This document shows, in pieces, positions 1-7,586 of a DNA stretch of 45,116 nt; position 1 is the first letter of the stretch; every line of letters starts with the position of its first letter. This DNA is from a virus. The stretch is taken from positions 1-45,116 of the IMG/VR virus record IMGVR_UViG_3300025030_002032. One strand, written 5' to 3'. The notes under the pieces are model-generated. The model was not told the DNA's origin. It did not search any database and saw only the letters and a list, made by a program, of their open reading frames with translations. A program made the translations under genes and the position numbers.

Positions 1-14
1 GTTGGACGCTAAAC

Positions 15-140
15 AATACTTACGTATATGCCAATATATGTAACTAATGCCTGAAAAACCATGAAAACACAAAATGCGCTTACCCCAGTTCGACAAGTTG
101 ATCTCGCCGCGATCGATCGCGCCGACTTACAGCCGAGAAC
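15..140. repeat. Terminal direct repeat, left copy
   Basis: These 126 bases recur without change at 44991-45116. The repeat covers the upstream region and the first 80 bases of the recombinase gene, so it is best read as the overlap of a circular assembly and not as a biological terminal repeat. The 14 bases to its left (1-14) do not match the bases left of the other copy, because an insertion sequence sits there. Confidence 0.9.
20..43. other. Dyad next to the recombinase gene, possible recombination site or operator
   Basis: Two 10-bp arms, TTACGTATAT (20-29) and ATATATGTAA (34-43), are inverted repeats with one mismatch around a 4-bp centre, GCCA. The site ends 17 bp before the recombinase start codon and is present again at 44996-45019. 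Inverted arms around a short spacer are the layout of a tyrosine recombinase core site, but an autoregulatory operator would look the same. Confidence 0.4.
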
Positions 141-984
141 CAAATATAAGTACAAGCGCGAGATCACGAACCTCGTCCAGGCCGGCGTCAATCCGTTCGA
201 TATGGAGGCGCTGGCCGATTATGCCGACCGGCTGAAATCATCGAGGAAGTCCTTTTTGAAATCTGCGCTGAGGATCCTCTCGGCCGGTGAGGAGATGCGA
301 CTCAAAGGGAGAGCCACGCCCGAGAATATCGCCCAAGTGCAGGCGGGTATCTATCGCATCGAGGCCATGCGCGCGGCCGTTCACGCGGGAAAGCAGAAGG
401 GCACAAAGGCGCATACGTGGCTTTCCCCGGCTCAGGTGAAACGGATCACGTCCCTGTGCAATGACGATATCGAAGGCCGACGTGACTGGATACTACTGGC
501 CGTGCTATTGGGTGCTGGCCTGCGACGCGAGGAACTGGCAAGCCTGACATTCGAGGCATTGAAGCAAATGCCGCTTCGAGGCGGACGGACTCGTGATGTG
601 ATCGAGGTGAAAGGCAAGGGAGCGAAGAGCCGCGTCATCCCGATCAGTGCGGCGCTTGCAAAACGTCTGCGCGAATGGAAGGTGATCACCGGCGGCGGGC
701 GCGTGGCGCGGTCGCTGGGACGAAAGAAGCAATTGCGCGAGAGTCTGTCGGCGGTGGCCATCTTCAAGATCGTGAGACGGTATGGCGTGTTGATCGGGAA
801 ACCCGAGCTGGCCCCGCACGATTGCCGCCGCACGTTTGCCCAATTGGCCTACGAGGCAGGAATCCCGATCACGCAGATCAGCCGATTACTCGGCCATGAG
901 AATGTCGCTACGACGCAACGCTACCTGGACCTGGAACTCAACCTCGAAACAACGGCCAGCGATTTCATTCCGCTTTCAGTATAA
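61..984 (+). CDS. Tyrosine recombinase (XerC/D- or integrase-like)
   Basis: This 307-aa protein has a SAM-like N-terminal DNA-binding region (about 15-105) and a complete catalytic domain. The visible catalytic residues are R155 in GLRREEL, K185 in the KGKGAKSR hairpin, H253 and R256 in PHDCRRTF, H279 in LLGHE and nucleophile Y288 in TTQRYLDLE. It would cut and rejoin DNA at a short dyad site, and one lies immediately upstream (20-43). The genome has a second recombinase at 26053-26991 next to the tRNA-derived attP, so this one may resolve multimers of the circular form instead of integrating; that is inference. No clear Shine-Dalgarno is seen before the ATG. A LuxR-type HTH gene follows after 8 bp. 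Confidence 0.93.
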   Translation: MKTQNALTPVRQVDLAAIDRADLQPRTKYKYKREITNLVQAGVNPFDMEALADYADRLKSSRKSFLKSALRILSAGEEMRLKGRATPENIAQVQAGIYRIEAMRAAVHAGKQKGTKAHTWLSPAQVKRITSLCNDDIEGRRDWILLAVLLGAGLRREELASLTFEALKQMPLRGGRTRDVIEVKGKGAKSRVIPISAALAKRLREWKVITGGGRVARSLGRKKQLRESLSAVAIFKIVRRYGVLIGKPELAPHDCRRTFAQLAYEAGIPITQISRLLGHENVATTQRYLDLELNLETTASDFIPLSV

Positions 985-992
985 TAATCTTT

Positions 993-1226
993 ATGAACAC
1001 GCCTCCCAACCTTGAATTGACGCCGCGGCAAAAGCAAGTTTTGCAGTTGTTGGTAGATGGGAATACGTTCGATCAAATCGCGGTTCATCTGGGAATCTGT
1101 AAATCCACGATCGTCAAGCACACTATCGCCATGCGTCGGAAGTATGGCGTAGCCACTCGTTACGAGATGATTGCCCATGCGGTGGCGCTGGGCGATGCGC
1201 ATGTTTTCATGGGGAAACAATCGTAG
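993..1226 (+). CDS. Stand-alone LuxR/GerE-type HTH regulator
   Basis: This 77-aa protein is almost entirely a LuxR C-terminal helix-turn-helix. It starts LTPRQKQVLQLLVDGNT, followed by the recognition region around IAVHLGICKSTIVKHT and a final scaffold helix. There is no receiver or ligand domain, as in GerE-type regulators. It lies directly upstream of the first copy of the duplicated late promoter (element from 1233), with only 6 bp between its stop codon and that element. It is therefore a good candidate for the late-gene activator that binds the identical element at both promoters. The domain assignment is firm; the target is inference. Confidence 0.85.
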   Translation: MNTPPNLELTPRQKQVLQLLVDGNTFDQIAVHLGICKSTIVKHTIAMRRKYGVATRYEMIAHAVALGDAHVFMGKQS

Positions 1227-1232
1227 AAAATC

Positions 1233-1281
1233 AGGGTATTGGTTTTCGTACCTTGTTCTGAATTTAGCCTGCTCCTATGAT
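1233..1281 (+). promoter_or_regulatory. Late promoter 1 with shared activator-type element
   Basis: The -35 box is TTGTTC (1253-1258), the spacer is 17 bp and the -10 box is TATGAT (1276-1281). A 23-bp block at 1233-1255 and a 15-bp block at 1267-1281 are identical in sequence and spacing to 8738-8760 and 8772-8786; only the 11 bp between the blocks differ. The 23-bp block has a dyad, AGGGTA and TACCTT separated by 10 bp, which overlaps the -35 box, the position of a class II activator site. Transcription would start near 1288 with a leader of about 12 nt before the ATG at 1300. Confidence 0.75.
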
Positions 1282-1299
1282 GGGGATAAGGAGACTCCT

Positions 1300-1809
1300 A
1301 TGAAACTCACAACCTCTCGTTTTCTTGTCCTCGTTACCATCGTAACGCTCATGCTGGCGACATCCATGTTTCCCGTGCTCGCGCAGGGAGCGACCGCCCA
1401 GGGTCCCGGCCCGGAGCCGACGGATATTGATTTCCTCGTTCAGCTGCTATTTGGGCTGGCGGTCACGGTGCCGGGCTTTACCGCCCTGGGCGTCATGCTC
1501 GTGAACCTGCTCAAAATCCCCGGCTGGGTCACGGACGGGAACGCACAAATTGCGCTGAATATTTTCAACATACTCTCGGCGGTTGTGATCGGTTTGGTGA
1601 CTTTATTCCTTCCCAACGTGGACGTAACCGGCTTCGACCTGACGTTTGGAAAATTGGCCGGTGCGCTGACCGTTCTTCTGCCGACGTTTGTGTTGCTCTA
1701 TAAATGGCTGGCTCCCTACTTCTATCAGGCCATCCGCGGCGTCCCGGTTGTCGGCTATTCCCATACCTTGATGGATAAAGCCGGAGCATCCAAAAATTTA
1801 ATCCAATGA
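1300..1809 (+). CDS. Secreted or membrane protein with signal peptide, possibly holin-like
   Basis: The start at 1300 is chosen because AAGGAG lies 6 bp upstream and it gives a classic signal peptide: MKLTTSR, a hydrophobic core (LVLVTIVTLMLATS) and a cleavage-like PVLAQG near residue 25. The rest of the 169-aa protein has three hydrophobic segments, around residues 45-70, 85-110 and 120-145. It is the first gene after late promoter 1. Two more small membrane proteins follow, so this may be a lysis or envelope cassette separate from the endolysin at 24039. No specific family was recognised. Confidence 0.8.
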   Translation: MKLTTSRFLVLVTIVTLMLATSMFPVLAQGATAQGPGPEPTDIDFLVQLLFGLAVTVPGFTALGVMLVNLLKIPGWVTDGNAQIALNIFNILSAVVIGLVTLFLPNVDVTGFDLTFGKLAGALTVLLPTFVLLYKWLAPYFYQAIRGVPVVGYSHTLMDKAGASKNLIQ

Positions 1810-1813
1810 ATTG

Positions 1814-1842
1814 CAGGCAGGGATATTGCAAATCCCTGCCTG
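1814..1842 (+). terminator. Strong intergenic hairpin, weak or partial terminator
   Basis: CAGGCAGGGAT (1814-1824) pairs perfectly with ATCCCTGCCTG (1832-1842) around a 7-nt loop. An outer pairing of AATCC with GGATT adds to it. The following bases are only moderately T-rich, so it is more likely an attenuating or RNA-stabilising hairpin than a full stop. It separates the first late gene from the next. Confidence 0.55.
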
Positions 1843-1854
1843 ATTGGATTTAGG

Positions 1855-2148
1855 ATGCCCAATATTCCCGCTGAAGCAGTCGCTCTTGGGTGCGGTCTGG
1901 CCGCCCTGGCTTGGATATTTTTTGCGCGTTCACAGAGGGGACGAATGCAGAGCAAAGCGCTGATTTGGTTGAGTGTTCCCTTCATGGCTATGTCAGCGTT
2001 GTATTTATGGTTTTCGATCTGCGATGTGCCGATTGAATCGCGCGGCCTTCCTGCGCGCATCGGCATTCTTGCCGTCTCCGTTTCGCAGGCCATCATCCTA
2101 TCATTGTTATCCTACCTGCAAAGGGGGACGCATGGACGCAACCAGTAA
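1855..2148 (+). CDS. Small multi-span membrane protein
   Basis: This 97-aa protein has three predicted membrane segments, around residues 5-23, 35-52 and 68-88, joined by short charged loops, and ends in a basic tail. It lies between two other membrane proteins of the same cassette and overlaps the next gene by 17 bp. The size and topology fit a phage holin, but no family-specific motif was recognised. Confidence 0.65.
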   Translation: MPNIPAEAVALGCGLAALAWIFFARSQRGRMQSKALIWLSVPFMAMSALYLWFSICDVPIESRGLPARIGILAVSVSQAIILSLLSYLQRGTHGRNQ

Positions 2149-2566
2149 CGATCTCACCCTCTCTGCCATTGTATCCATCATCAGCGCCATTGTGACAGTG
2201 ATCGGCGCGTCCCTAGCGCTTTATAAAGCCAAGCCCGAGCGCAGAAAACTGGATGCCGACAGCAATGCGTCCATGGCGGAAGCGGCAGAGAGCCTCGCCA
2301 GCGGGACGAAGCTCATCAATGATCCATTAATGAATCGTATTATGGATTTGGAGAAGCGCGAGAAGAAACGAGATGAAAGCGAACGCGCCTGGAAACTGGC
2401 CTGGAATGCAGAGATGACCGACTTGAAACAAAAGTTCGAGGAAATGCGCCTGGAATTGGACGCCTATAAGGATTGGGCGCTGAGGCTGGACAGCCAACGA
2501 CGTAAGGCCGGGCTCGACCCGGTGCCATTCAAACCGAAAGAAACTGGAACGGCAAAACTCATTTAA
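2132..2566 (+). CDS. Membrane-anchored coiled-coil protein (holin or spanin-like)
   Basis: The ATG at 2132 is chosen because AAGGGGG lies just upstream and the longer frame would overlap the previous gene heavily. The 144-aa product has one N-terminal membrane helix (about residues 8-28). It is followed by a highly charged, helical, coiled-coil-like region (about 65-125, rich in KREKKRDESE). Such a single-anchor and coiled-coil build is frequent in phage lysis accessory proteins. Function is inferred only from architecture and neighbours. Confidence 0.7.
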   Translation: MDATSNDLTLSAIVSIISAIVTVIGASLALYKAKPERRKLDADSNASMAEAAESLASGTKLINDPLMNRIMDLEKREKKRDESERAWKLAWNAEMTDLKQKFEEMRLELDAYKDWALRLDSQRRKAGLDPVPFKPKETGTAKLI

Positions 2567-2586
2567 GTTGCTTTAAGGAGTTGCTT

Positions 2587-3933
2587 TTGAAGTCATACAA
2601 GAAAAACCCACGCACAATCAACGACCGCCAATTGCAGGACCTGGCGGAGTGGTTGCGCGAGTTGGGGGATCTGAGTGGCGTGGTGCATGACCTGAATTCA
2701 GATCAAGTCATTGGCGGCAACCAGCGTTCGAAGGTATTCGACATCAATAACTGCGAGATCGTGGTCGATCACAAAATGCGCCGGCCAGACTCTCAGGGAA
2801 CGGTAGGGCTTGGATATGTGATCTGGGAAGGCAAGCGATATTCCTACCGCCAGGTGCGCTGGACGCCGAGGCAGTGTGAGAAGACGAACATCATTGCCAA
2901 CAAAGCCGGCGGAGACTGGGATAACGATCTGCTCGGCAAGTACTTTAAAGCGGATGATCTTGCAAGCTGGGGATTCACGGAGGATGAATTAGGCGATCTC
3001 TTCGATGAGCCGGAACACAAGAAAGTGGATGCGCCGGCACGTTTCGACGAGGCCGACAAGTTGTTTTGGGGCGTGAAGCGCGGCGATCTCTGGGCGATCG
3101 AGGAACACCGTTTGATCTGCGGAGATAGTTCACAGGAAGAAACCATCGCGCGGTTGGTCATTAGCCAGAACGAGAAACAAGGAGATGGACAGCCTGGTCA
3201 TCTCTTCTCGACGGATGCGCCTTACATGGTGGATTACGACGGCACAGCCAGGCCGGGCGGCGGCAAGGACTGGAGCGCCAAATATAAAGAGTCCACCATC
3301 AAGGATAAACAGAAGTTCCTGACGGATGTTTTCCGCATTTGGCATGGATATTTGAAGCCCAATGCCGCCTGGTTCATCTGGCATGCGAGCGCGACACGCT
3401 TCCTATTCGAGCAGGCAATGATCGATTGCGGAATCTTGATACATCAGGAAATCATTTGGGTGAAGCCGGTCTTCGTAATCGGGTTCGCCACCTACTACTT
3501 CCAGCATGAGCCGTGTCTTTTTGGCTGGCCGCGCGGCAAGAAGCCATATCTGCGAAAACGTTTTTTTGACGGCAAGGAGTCCACGGTCTGGAACGAAGCG
3601 GATTGGAGTGAGAAGCAGGCGGATATCCTCGCCGAGATTCACCAGAACTCATCCGTCTGGTTTCTCGATTGGCAGGGGAAGAAGCGCCAGTCAAAAGGTC
3701 TTCATCCCACCGAAAAGCCGGTCGAGATATTTGCGCGCCCGATGCGGAATCACACCCGATCAGGCGAGATCTGCCTCGAACCGTTCTGCGGTTCCGGGAG
3801 CCAGATTCTGGCCGGCCAGCAGGAAGGCCGACGCGTCTATGCGGCAGAGATCGAGCCGGCATTCGTGGCCGTAGCCTTGCAGAGGTTCGAGGATGCAACA
3901 GGCATCGAGCCGAAAAGACTGGAGCGCGCGTAA
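2587..3933 (+). CDS. ParB-domain DNA methyltransferase (beta class, N6-adenine or N4-cytosine)
   Basis: The TTG at 2587 is preferred: AAGGAG (2575-2580) lies 6 bp upstream, whereas the TTG at 2581 abuts it. The 448-aa protein has an N-terminal ParB/sulfiredoxin-like region (LKSYKKNPRT and the GGNQRSK box) and a C-terminal SAM-dependent methylase. The catalytic motif IV reads DAPY (about 210-213) where DPPY is usual. HPTEKPVEI and the SAM-binding motif FCGSG (about 400-404) follow. Motif IV before motif I defines the beta class. It probably modifies phage DNA, for example against host restriction. The stop overlaps the next start as TAATG, ahead of the terminase genes. Confidence 0.9.
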   Translation: MKSYKKNPRTINDRQLQDLAEWLRELGDLSGVVHDLNSDQVIGGNQRSKVFDINNCEIVVDHKMRRPDSQGTVGLGYVIWEGKRYSYRQVRWTPRQCEKTNIIANKAGGDWDNDLLGKYFKADDLASWGFTEDELGDLFDEPEHKKVDAPARFDEADKLFWGVKRGDLWAIEEHRLICGDSSQEETIARLVISQNEKQGDGQPGHLFSTDAPYMVDYDGTARPGGGKDWSAKYKESTIKDKQKFLTDVFRIWHGYLKPNAAWFIWHASATRFLFEQAMIDCGILIHQEIIWVKPVFVIGFATYYFQHEPCLFGWPRGKKPYLRKRFFDGKESTVWNEADWSEKQADILAEIHQNSSVWFLDWQGKKRQSKGLHPTEKPVEIFARPMRNHTRSGEICLEPFCGSGSQILAGQQEGRRVYAAEIEPAFVAVALQRFEDATGIEPKRLERA

Positions 3934-4595
3934 TGACCACCACTAAGAAAGGCGCAACTCAGAAAGAGAAAAAGAAATCAATCAAGCAGAATCGACATCC
4001 GCTGCCGTCTGAGGTATCCAGCGCGCGCAAATATAAGGCGTGGGAAATGCGCGTGATGAATCCCCACATGACATTTGCTGAGATCACGAAAAAACTCAAT
4101 GAACTGTTTCCCAATTATCCACTGAGGTCCCACCACCAGGCCGTTGAGAAGATGATTAAGGAGGCGGAGAAGGAATATATTGCGGCGCATAAGGTGGAGG
4201 TGGACACGATCAAGGCTGAGGCCGGCATCGCAATGGATTGGGTGCGACACGAAGCGGCTGAAGCCTGGGAAAGAAGCAAGGAATTGGTGCGTGTTGTAAA
4301 AAAACGCGAAGAGCATCCTATCGAGCAAATCCTGAAAGGATCGGCGGGTGAACCACAATTTTTGAAGCGCATTACCGAATCCGTCGAGGTGAAGGCCAAG
4401 GTTTTCGGCGCGTTGGCTCCGAAGAAGCATGAAGTGACCGGAAGAGATGGAGCGCCTCTTCTGCATCAGCCATACGATTTGAAGGTATTAGGAAAATACC
4501 TAAGCAATGACGATCTTGACAAAATCCAGGAAGCGGTACAAATCCTCGAGCGCACCAAACTCGATCACGATACTGCCATCCATCAAGGAGATTGA
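3933..4595 (+). CDS. Putative terminase small subunit
   Basis: This 220-aa protein starts with a very basic tail (KKGATQKEKKKSIKQ). A putative HTH follows around residues 40-75 (NPHMTFAEITKKLNELFPN), then a long helical charged region. It overlaps the methylase stop by one base and the large terminase start by 89 bases. The position directly before the large terminase and the HTH plus helical build fit the DNA-recognition subunit of the packaging motor. Sequence identity to a named family was not recognised, so the call rests on context. Confidence 0.7.
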   Translation: MTTTKKGATQKEKKKSIKQNRHPLPSEVSSARKYKAWEMRVMNPHMTFAEITKKLNELFPNYPLRSHHQAVEKMIKEAEKEYIAAHKVEVDTIKAEAGIAMDWVRHEAAEAWERSKELVRVVKKREEHPIEQILKGSAGEPQFLKRITESVEVKAKVFGALAPKKHEVTGRDGAPLLHQPYDLKVLGKYLSNDDLDKIQEAVQILERTKLDHDTAIHQGD

Positions 4596-6060
4596 AGCAG
4601 AGAAGTGCAATCGTAGTCTGCACTTCTATGTGCAGTCTGCATGGCCGATTGTGGAGCAGGCGGCGGAGTTCATTGACAATTGGCACATCGGATTTATCTG
4701 CGAATATCTGGAGGCGCTTTATTCCCTCCAGATCCAGAACCTTATCATCAATATACCCCCGGGACATGCAAAAAGCATGATCTGCTCCGTGTTCTTCCCC
4801 ACGTGGGTGTGGATCAAGACGCCGGCGGCGCGCTTCCTCGGCGGCAGTCATGCCCACGACCTGGCCGTGCGCGACGCGGTGCGAAGCCGACGCTTGATCC
4901 AATCCAGTTGGTATCAAGATTGCTTTTCCGATCTCTTCCAGATGACTGGCGACCAGAACGTGAAGAGCCGCTATGAGAACGAAAAGACCGGGCATCGCGT
5001 CAGCATTTCAGTGGACAGCGGTTGGACCGGCCACCGCGGCAATTACATCGTCTGGGATGATCCGCTGGACAAGAACAAGAAGGATTCGGACGCGGCGCGG
5101 GAATTGTCCAACGAGGCGGTCAAGTCCACGTTTGGCACGCGCGGTGACAACCCCAAGGAAATGCGGAGGCTGTTGATCATGCAGAGACTGCATGATAACG
5201 ATCCAACGGGACACCTGCTCGAGGAGATGAAAAATAATCCGAAGTTCCCACGCTTCGAGCACCTGGTCTTGCCGGCACGTTATGAACCGAAGCGATTCTT
5301 CTCGTCCATCGGGCTGAGCGATCCACGTACCACGCCGGGCGAATTGCTCTTTCCCCAACTCTTCGATGAAAAGGTTGTTTCGGACACGGAGACGCTGTTG
5401 GGGGACGGGGCGGCCGGCGAACTGCAACAACGACCAGCGCCCAAAGGTGGAGCGATCTACCTGCGGGAATGGTTCGATGGAAAGAACCGATACGACGCGA
5501 CGGATAAAAAATTCTTTAATCGAATCGTGGCGCGGTGGCTTTCGTTCGATACAGCTTTTGTGGACACCAACGCCGCCGACACAACGGGTATGAATGTACT
5601 CGAATTGACACCCGATTATCACCTGGCATTGCGCCTGGCTGAGTGGAAGAAACTGCAATACCCGGCGCTCGTGAGCGAGGTAAGCGACCAGGCGAAGCGA
5701 TGGAACTATGACGGCAAACTGCGCGGGATCATCATCGAGAATAAAGGCTCTGGCATCTCGCTCATCCAGACCTTGCGGCAGACCGATGAAACCGCCCCGC
5801 TGATCCTGTCATTCAATCCAGGCAGTGACAATAAGCCGGCACGGGCACGGCAGGCTAGCACGTGGTGTGCCAGGGATTGCATCCTCCTACCAATGCCGAG
5901 CGAGCATGTCCCGTGGTTGTTTGATTTCGAGGAGTTGTTGTTCAAGTTTCCGAACGCGAAGATTGACGATCCCATTGACGCATTCTCGCAGGCAATCCTG
6001 CATCTGGTCAACCTGATTGCGGAAGGCTGGCAGTTCAGGACAGGAAAAACGAAGAGGTAA
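4507..6060 (+). CDS. terL: Terminase large subunit
   Basis: This 517-aa packaging motor has an ATPase and a nuclease domain. Walker A is PPGHAKS (84-90) and Walker B is IVWDDP (181-186), followed by the coupling region around MQRLHDNDPTG. The RNase H-like nuclease shows D348 (SFDTAF), E411 (IIENKGSG) and an aspartate cluster ending at D491 (KIDDPIDAFSQA). It would translocate DNA into the prohead and cut it. The ATG at 4507 lies inside the small subunit gene; the ribosome site there is weak, so the true start could be slightly downstream. Confidence 0.96.
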   Translation: MTILTKSRKRYKSSSAPNSITILPSIKEIEAEKCNRSLHFYVQSAWPIVEQAAEFIDNWHIGFICEYLEALYSLQIQNLIINIPPGHAKSMICSVFFPTWVWIKTPAARFLGGSHAHDLAVRDAVRSRRLIQSSWYQDCFSDLFQMTGDQNVKSRYENEKTGHRVSISVDSGWTGHRGNYIVWDDPLDKNKKDSDAARELSNEAVKSTFGTRGDNPKEMRRLLIMQRLHDNDPTGHLLEEMKNNPKFPRFEHLVLPARYEPKRFFSSIGLSDPRTTPGELLFPQLFDEKVVSDTETLLGDGAAGELQQRPAPKGGAIYLREWFDGKNRYDATDKKFFNRIVARWLSFDTAFVDTNAADTTGMNVLELTPDYHLALRLAEWKKLQYPALVSEVSDQAKRWNYDGKLRGIIIENKGSGISLIQTLRQTDETAPLILSFNPGSDNKPARARQASTWCARDCILLPMPSEHVPWLFDFEELLFKFPNAKIDDPIDAFSQAILHLVNLIAEGWQFRTGKTKR

Positions 6061-6062
6061 AT

Positions 6063-7586
6063 ATGGCTACTGTTTTTGGCGATACTGCTCAATCCTATTG
6101 GCAGAAGGTGACATTGATGATGTCGCTGGCCAACGCTTCGAGTTTCAATTCCTGGGACTTCGAGGATATGCTGGATGCGTATTACTTGAACAACGGGCTT
6201 TATGACACTGTTCAACAGGCACTTTATGAAGGCGCAATCTGGACGGAGGGCATGAAGCCGTTACGCAACCCAGCCCACCGCGCGGTGGAATTCCACGTCT
6301 CGCATCTGTGGCCAGGTAAACTCGAAACTGCCCTGCCGATCGTGGTAGACGATGCCAACAAGAAGATCGTGCCGGCCATCCAGCAGGTATGGACCTGGTC
6401 AAACTGGGGGGCGAAGAAGCAGCTTGCAACGCGTTGGCTGGCGAATAAAGGCACGATGTACGTCAAGGTCGTGACCCGCAAGGATAACGCTGGCGCGGTG
6501 AACCGCGTCCGCTTCCAGTTGCTCAGGTCGCAGAGCGTGAGCGAACTGGTCAGTGATGATAGCGATTTCCTAATCTATATTCGTCTCGATACGACCGTAA
6601 CGGGCGAGGACGGGACGGCGAAGACACGCACCGAGATCTGGGACAAGTCGTCTGGAGATTGCAAGGTCTATGAGCATGGACATGGGCGGACCGCCGACGT
6701 GGACAGGATGGGAAATCCCATCAAGGTGTTGACGTTCGAGGAGATGAAGATTGATTTCATTCCCATCGCTCATGCGAAGTTCCAGGACATCGGCGAGGAG
6801 CGCGGGCTGGGCGTCTTCGTCCACGCGCTGGATAAGATTGACGAGGCGGCGCGTATGGCCACCCGCCTGCATCAAATCCTATTCAGGTACAACAAGCCGA
6901 CCAAGGCGATTTCGGCGAATGGTTTGGATGCGCAGGGGAAACCGCTTCCTCCGCCGCGCCTGACAGACACGGATGGGAATCTTGTCGAGAGCGGCCAGAC
7001 GGCGGAATCTACCGACGAGGATATCGTGACCCTGCCTGGCATGGCGCAGATGCAATACCTGATTCCAAACATCAATTACGCCGCGGCGCTCAGCATCCTA
7101 CAGGATCAGATGGCGGAGCTGGAGGAAGACCTGCCAGAGATCGCCTATTATCGCCTGAAGGCGGATGCGAACGTTTCGGGGAAGGCCTTGCGGACGAAGA
7201 TTGCCGGTGCCATTGACCGCTGTCTCGATGCGCGTGGGAATGCGGAGGCGGCTTTGGTGCGCGCCGACCAGATGGCGCTGACGATCGGCAAGGTTCACAA
7301 TCTTGAAAGATTCAGCGAATTGGGCAAGTATGAGAATGGCGATTTCAATCATTCGTTTGCCGAGCGGGACGTGATTCCCATGGACAAATCCGAGAAGGCG
7401 GAGATATTCCGCTCGTTCACTTCAGGAGGTATGCCGAAGGGGAGCGCAGGGAAGCAGGCAGGATTATCTCAGGCAGAGATTGATGAGATGATGGTCGAGG
7501 AGGATGCCGAGCACAAGAAACAACAGGCATCCCTGGGACAGACATTATTGGAAATGCAGAGGCAAAGGGATCAGGGTAAGCAGTAA
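6063..7586 (+). CDS. Portal protein
   Basis: This 507-aa protein follows the large terminase by 2 bp and precedes the MuF-like protein, the standard place for the portal. Its size, a mixed alpha/beta core with a long helical segment (about 330-440), a conserved-looking YYRLKADANVSGKALR stretch and a charged helical C-terminus fit the dodecameric vertex protein of siphoviruses. It would form the channel for DNA and dock the terminase. No single diagnostic motif is visible; the call rests on length, composition and synteny. Confidence 0.85.
   Translation: MATVFGDTAQSYWQKVTLMMSLANASSFNSWDFEDMLDAYYLNNGLYDTVQQALYEGAIWTEGMKPLRNPAHRAVEFHVSHLWPGKLETALPIVVDDANKKIVPAIQQVWTWSNWGAKKQLATRWLANKGTMYVKVVTRKDNAGAVNRVRFQLLRSQSVSELVSDDSDFLIYIRLDTTVTGEDGTAKTRTEIWDKSSGDCKVYEHGHGRTADVDRMGNPIKVLTFEEMKIDFIPIAHAKFQDIGEERGLGVFVHALDKIDEAARMATRLHQILFRYNKPTKAISANGLDAQGKPLPPPRLTDTDGNLVESGQTAESTDEDIVTLPGMAQMQYLIPNINYAAALSILQDQMAELEEDLPEIAYYRLKADANVSGKALRTKIAGAIDRCLDARGNAEAALVRADQMALTIGKVHNLERFSELGKYENGDFNHSFAERDVIPMDKSEKAEIFRSFTSGGMPKGSAGKQAGLSQAEIDEMMVEEDAEHKKQQASLGQTLLEMQRQRDQGKQ

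Noticed and set aside
15-140. True terminal redundancy of a linear phage genome
   Set aside because: The repeat is short, cuts into a gene and looks like an assembler overlap of a circular or permuted genome.
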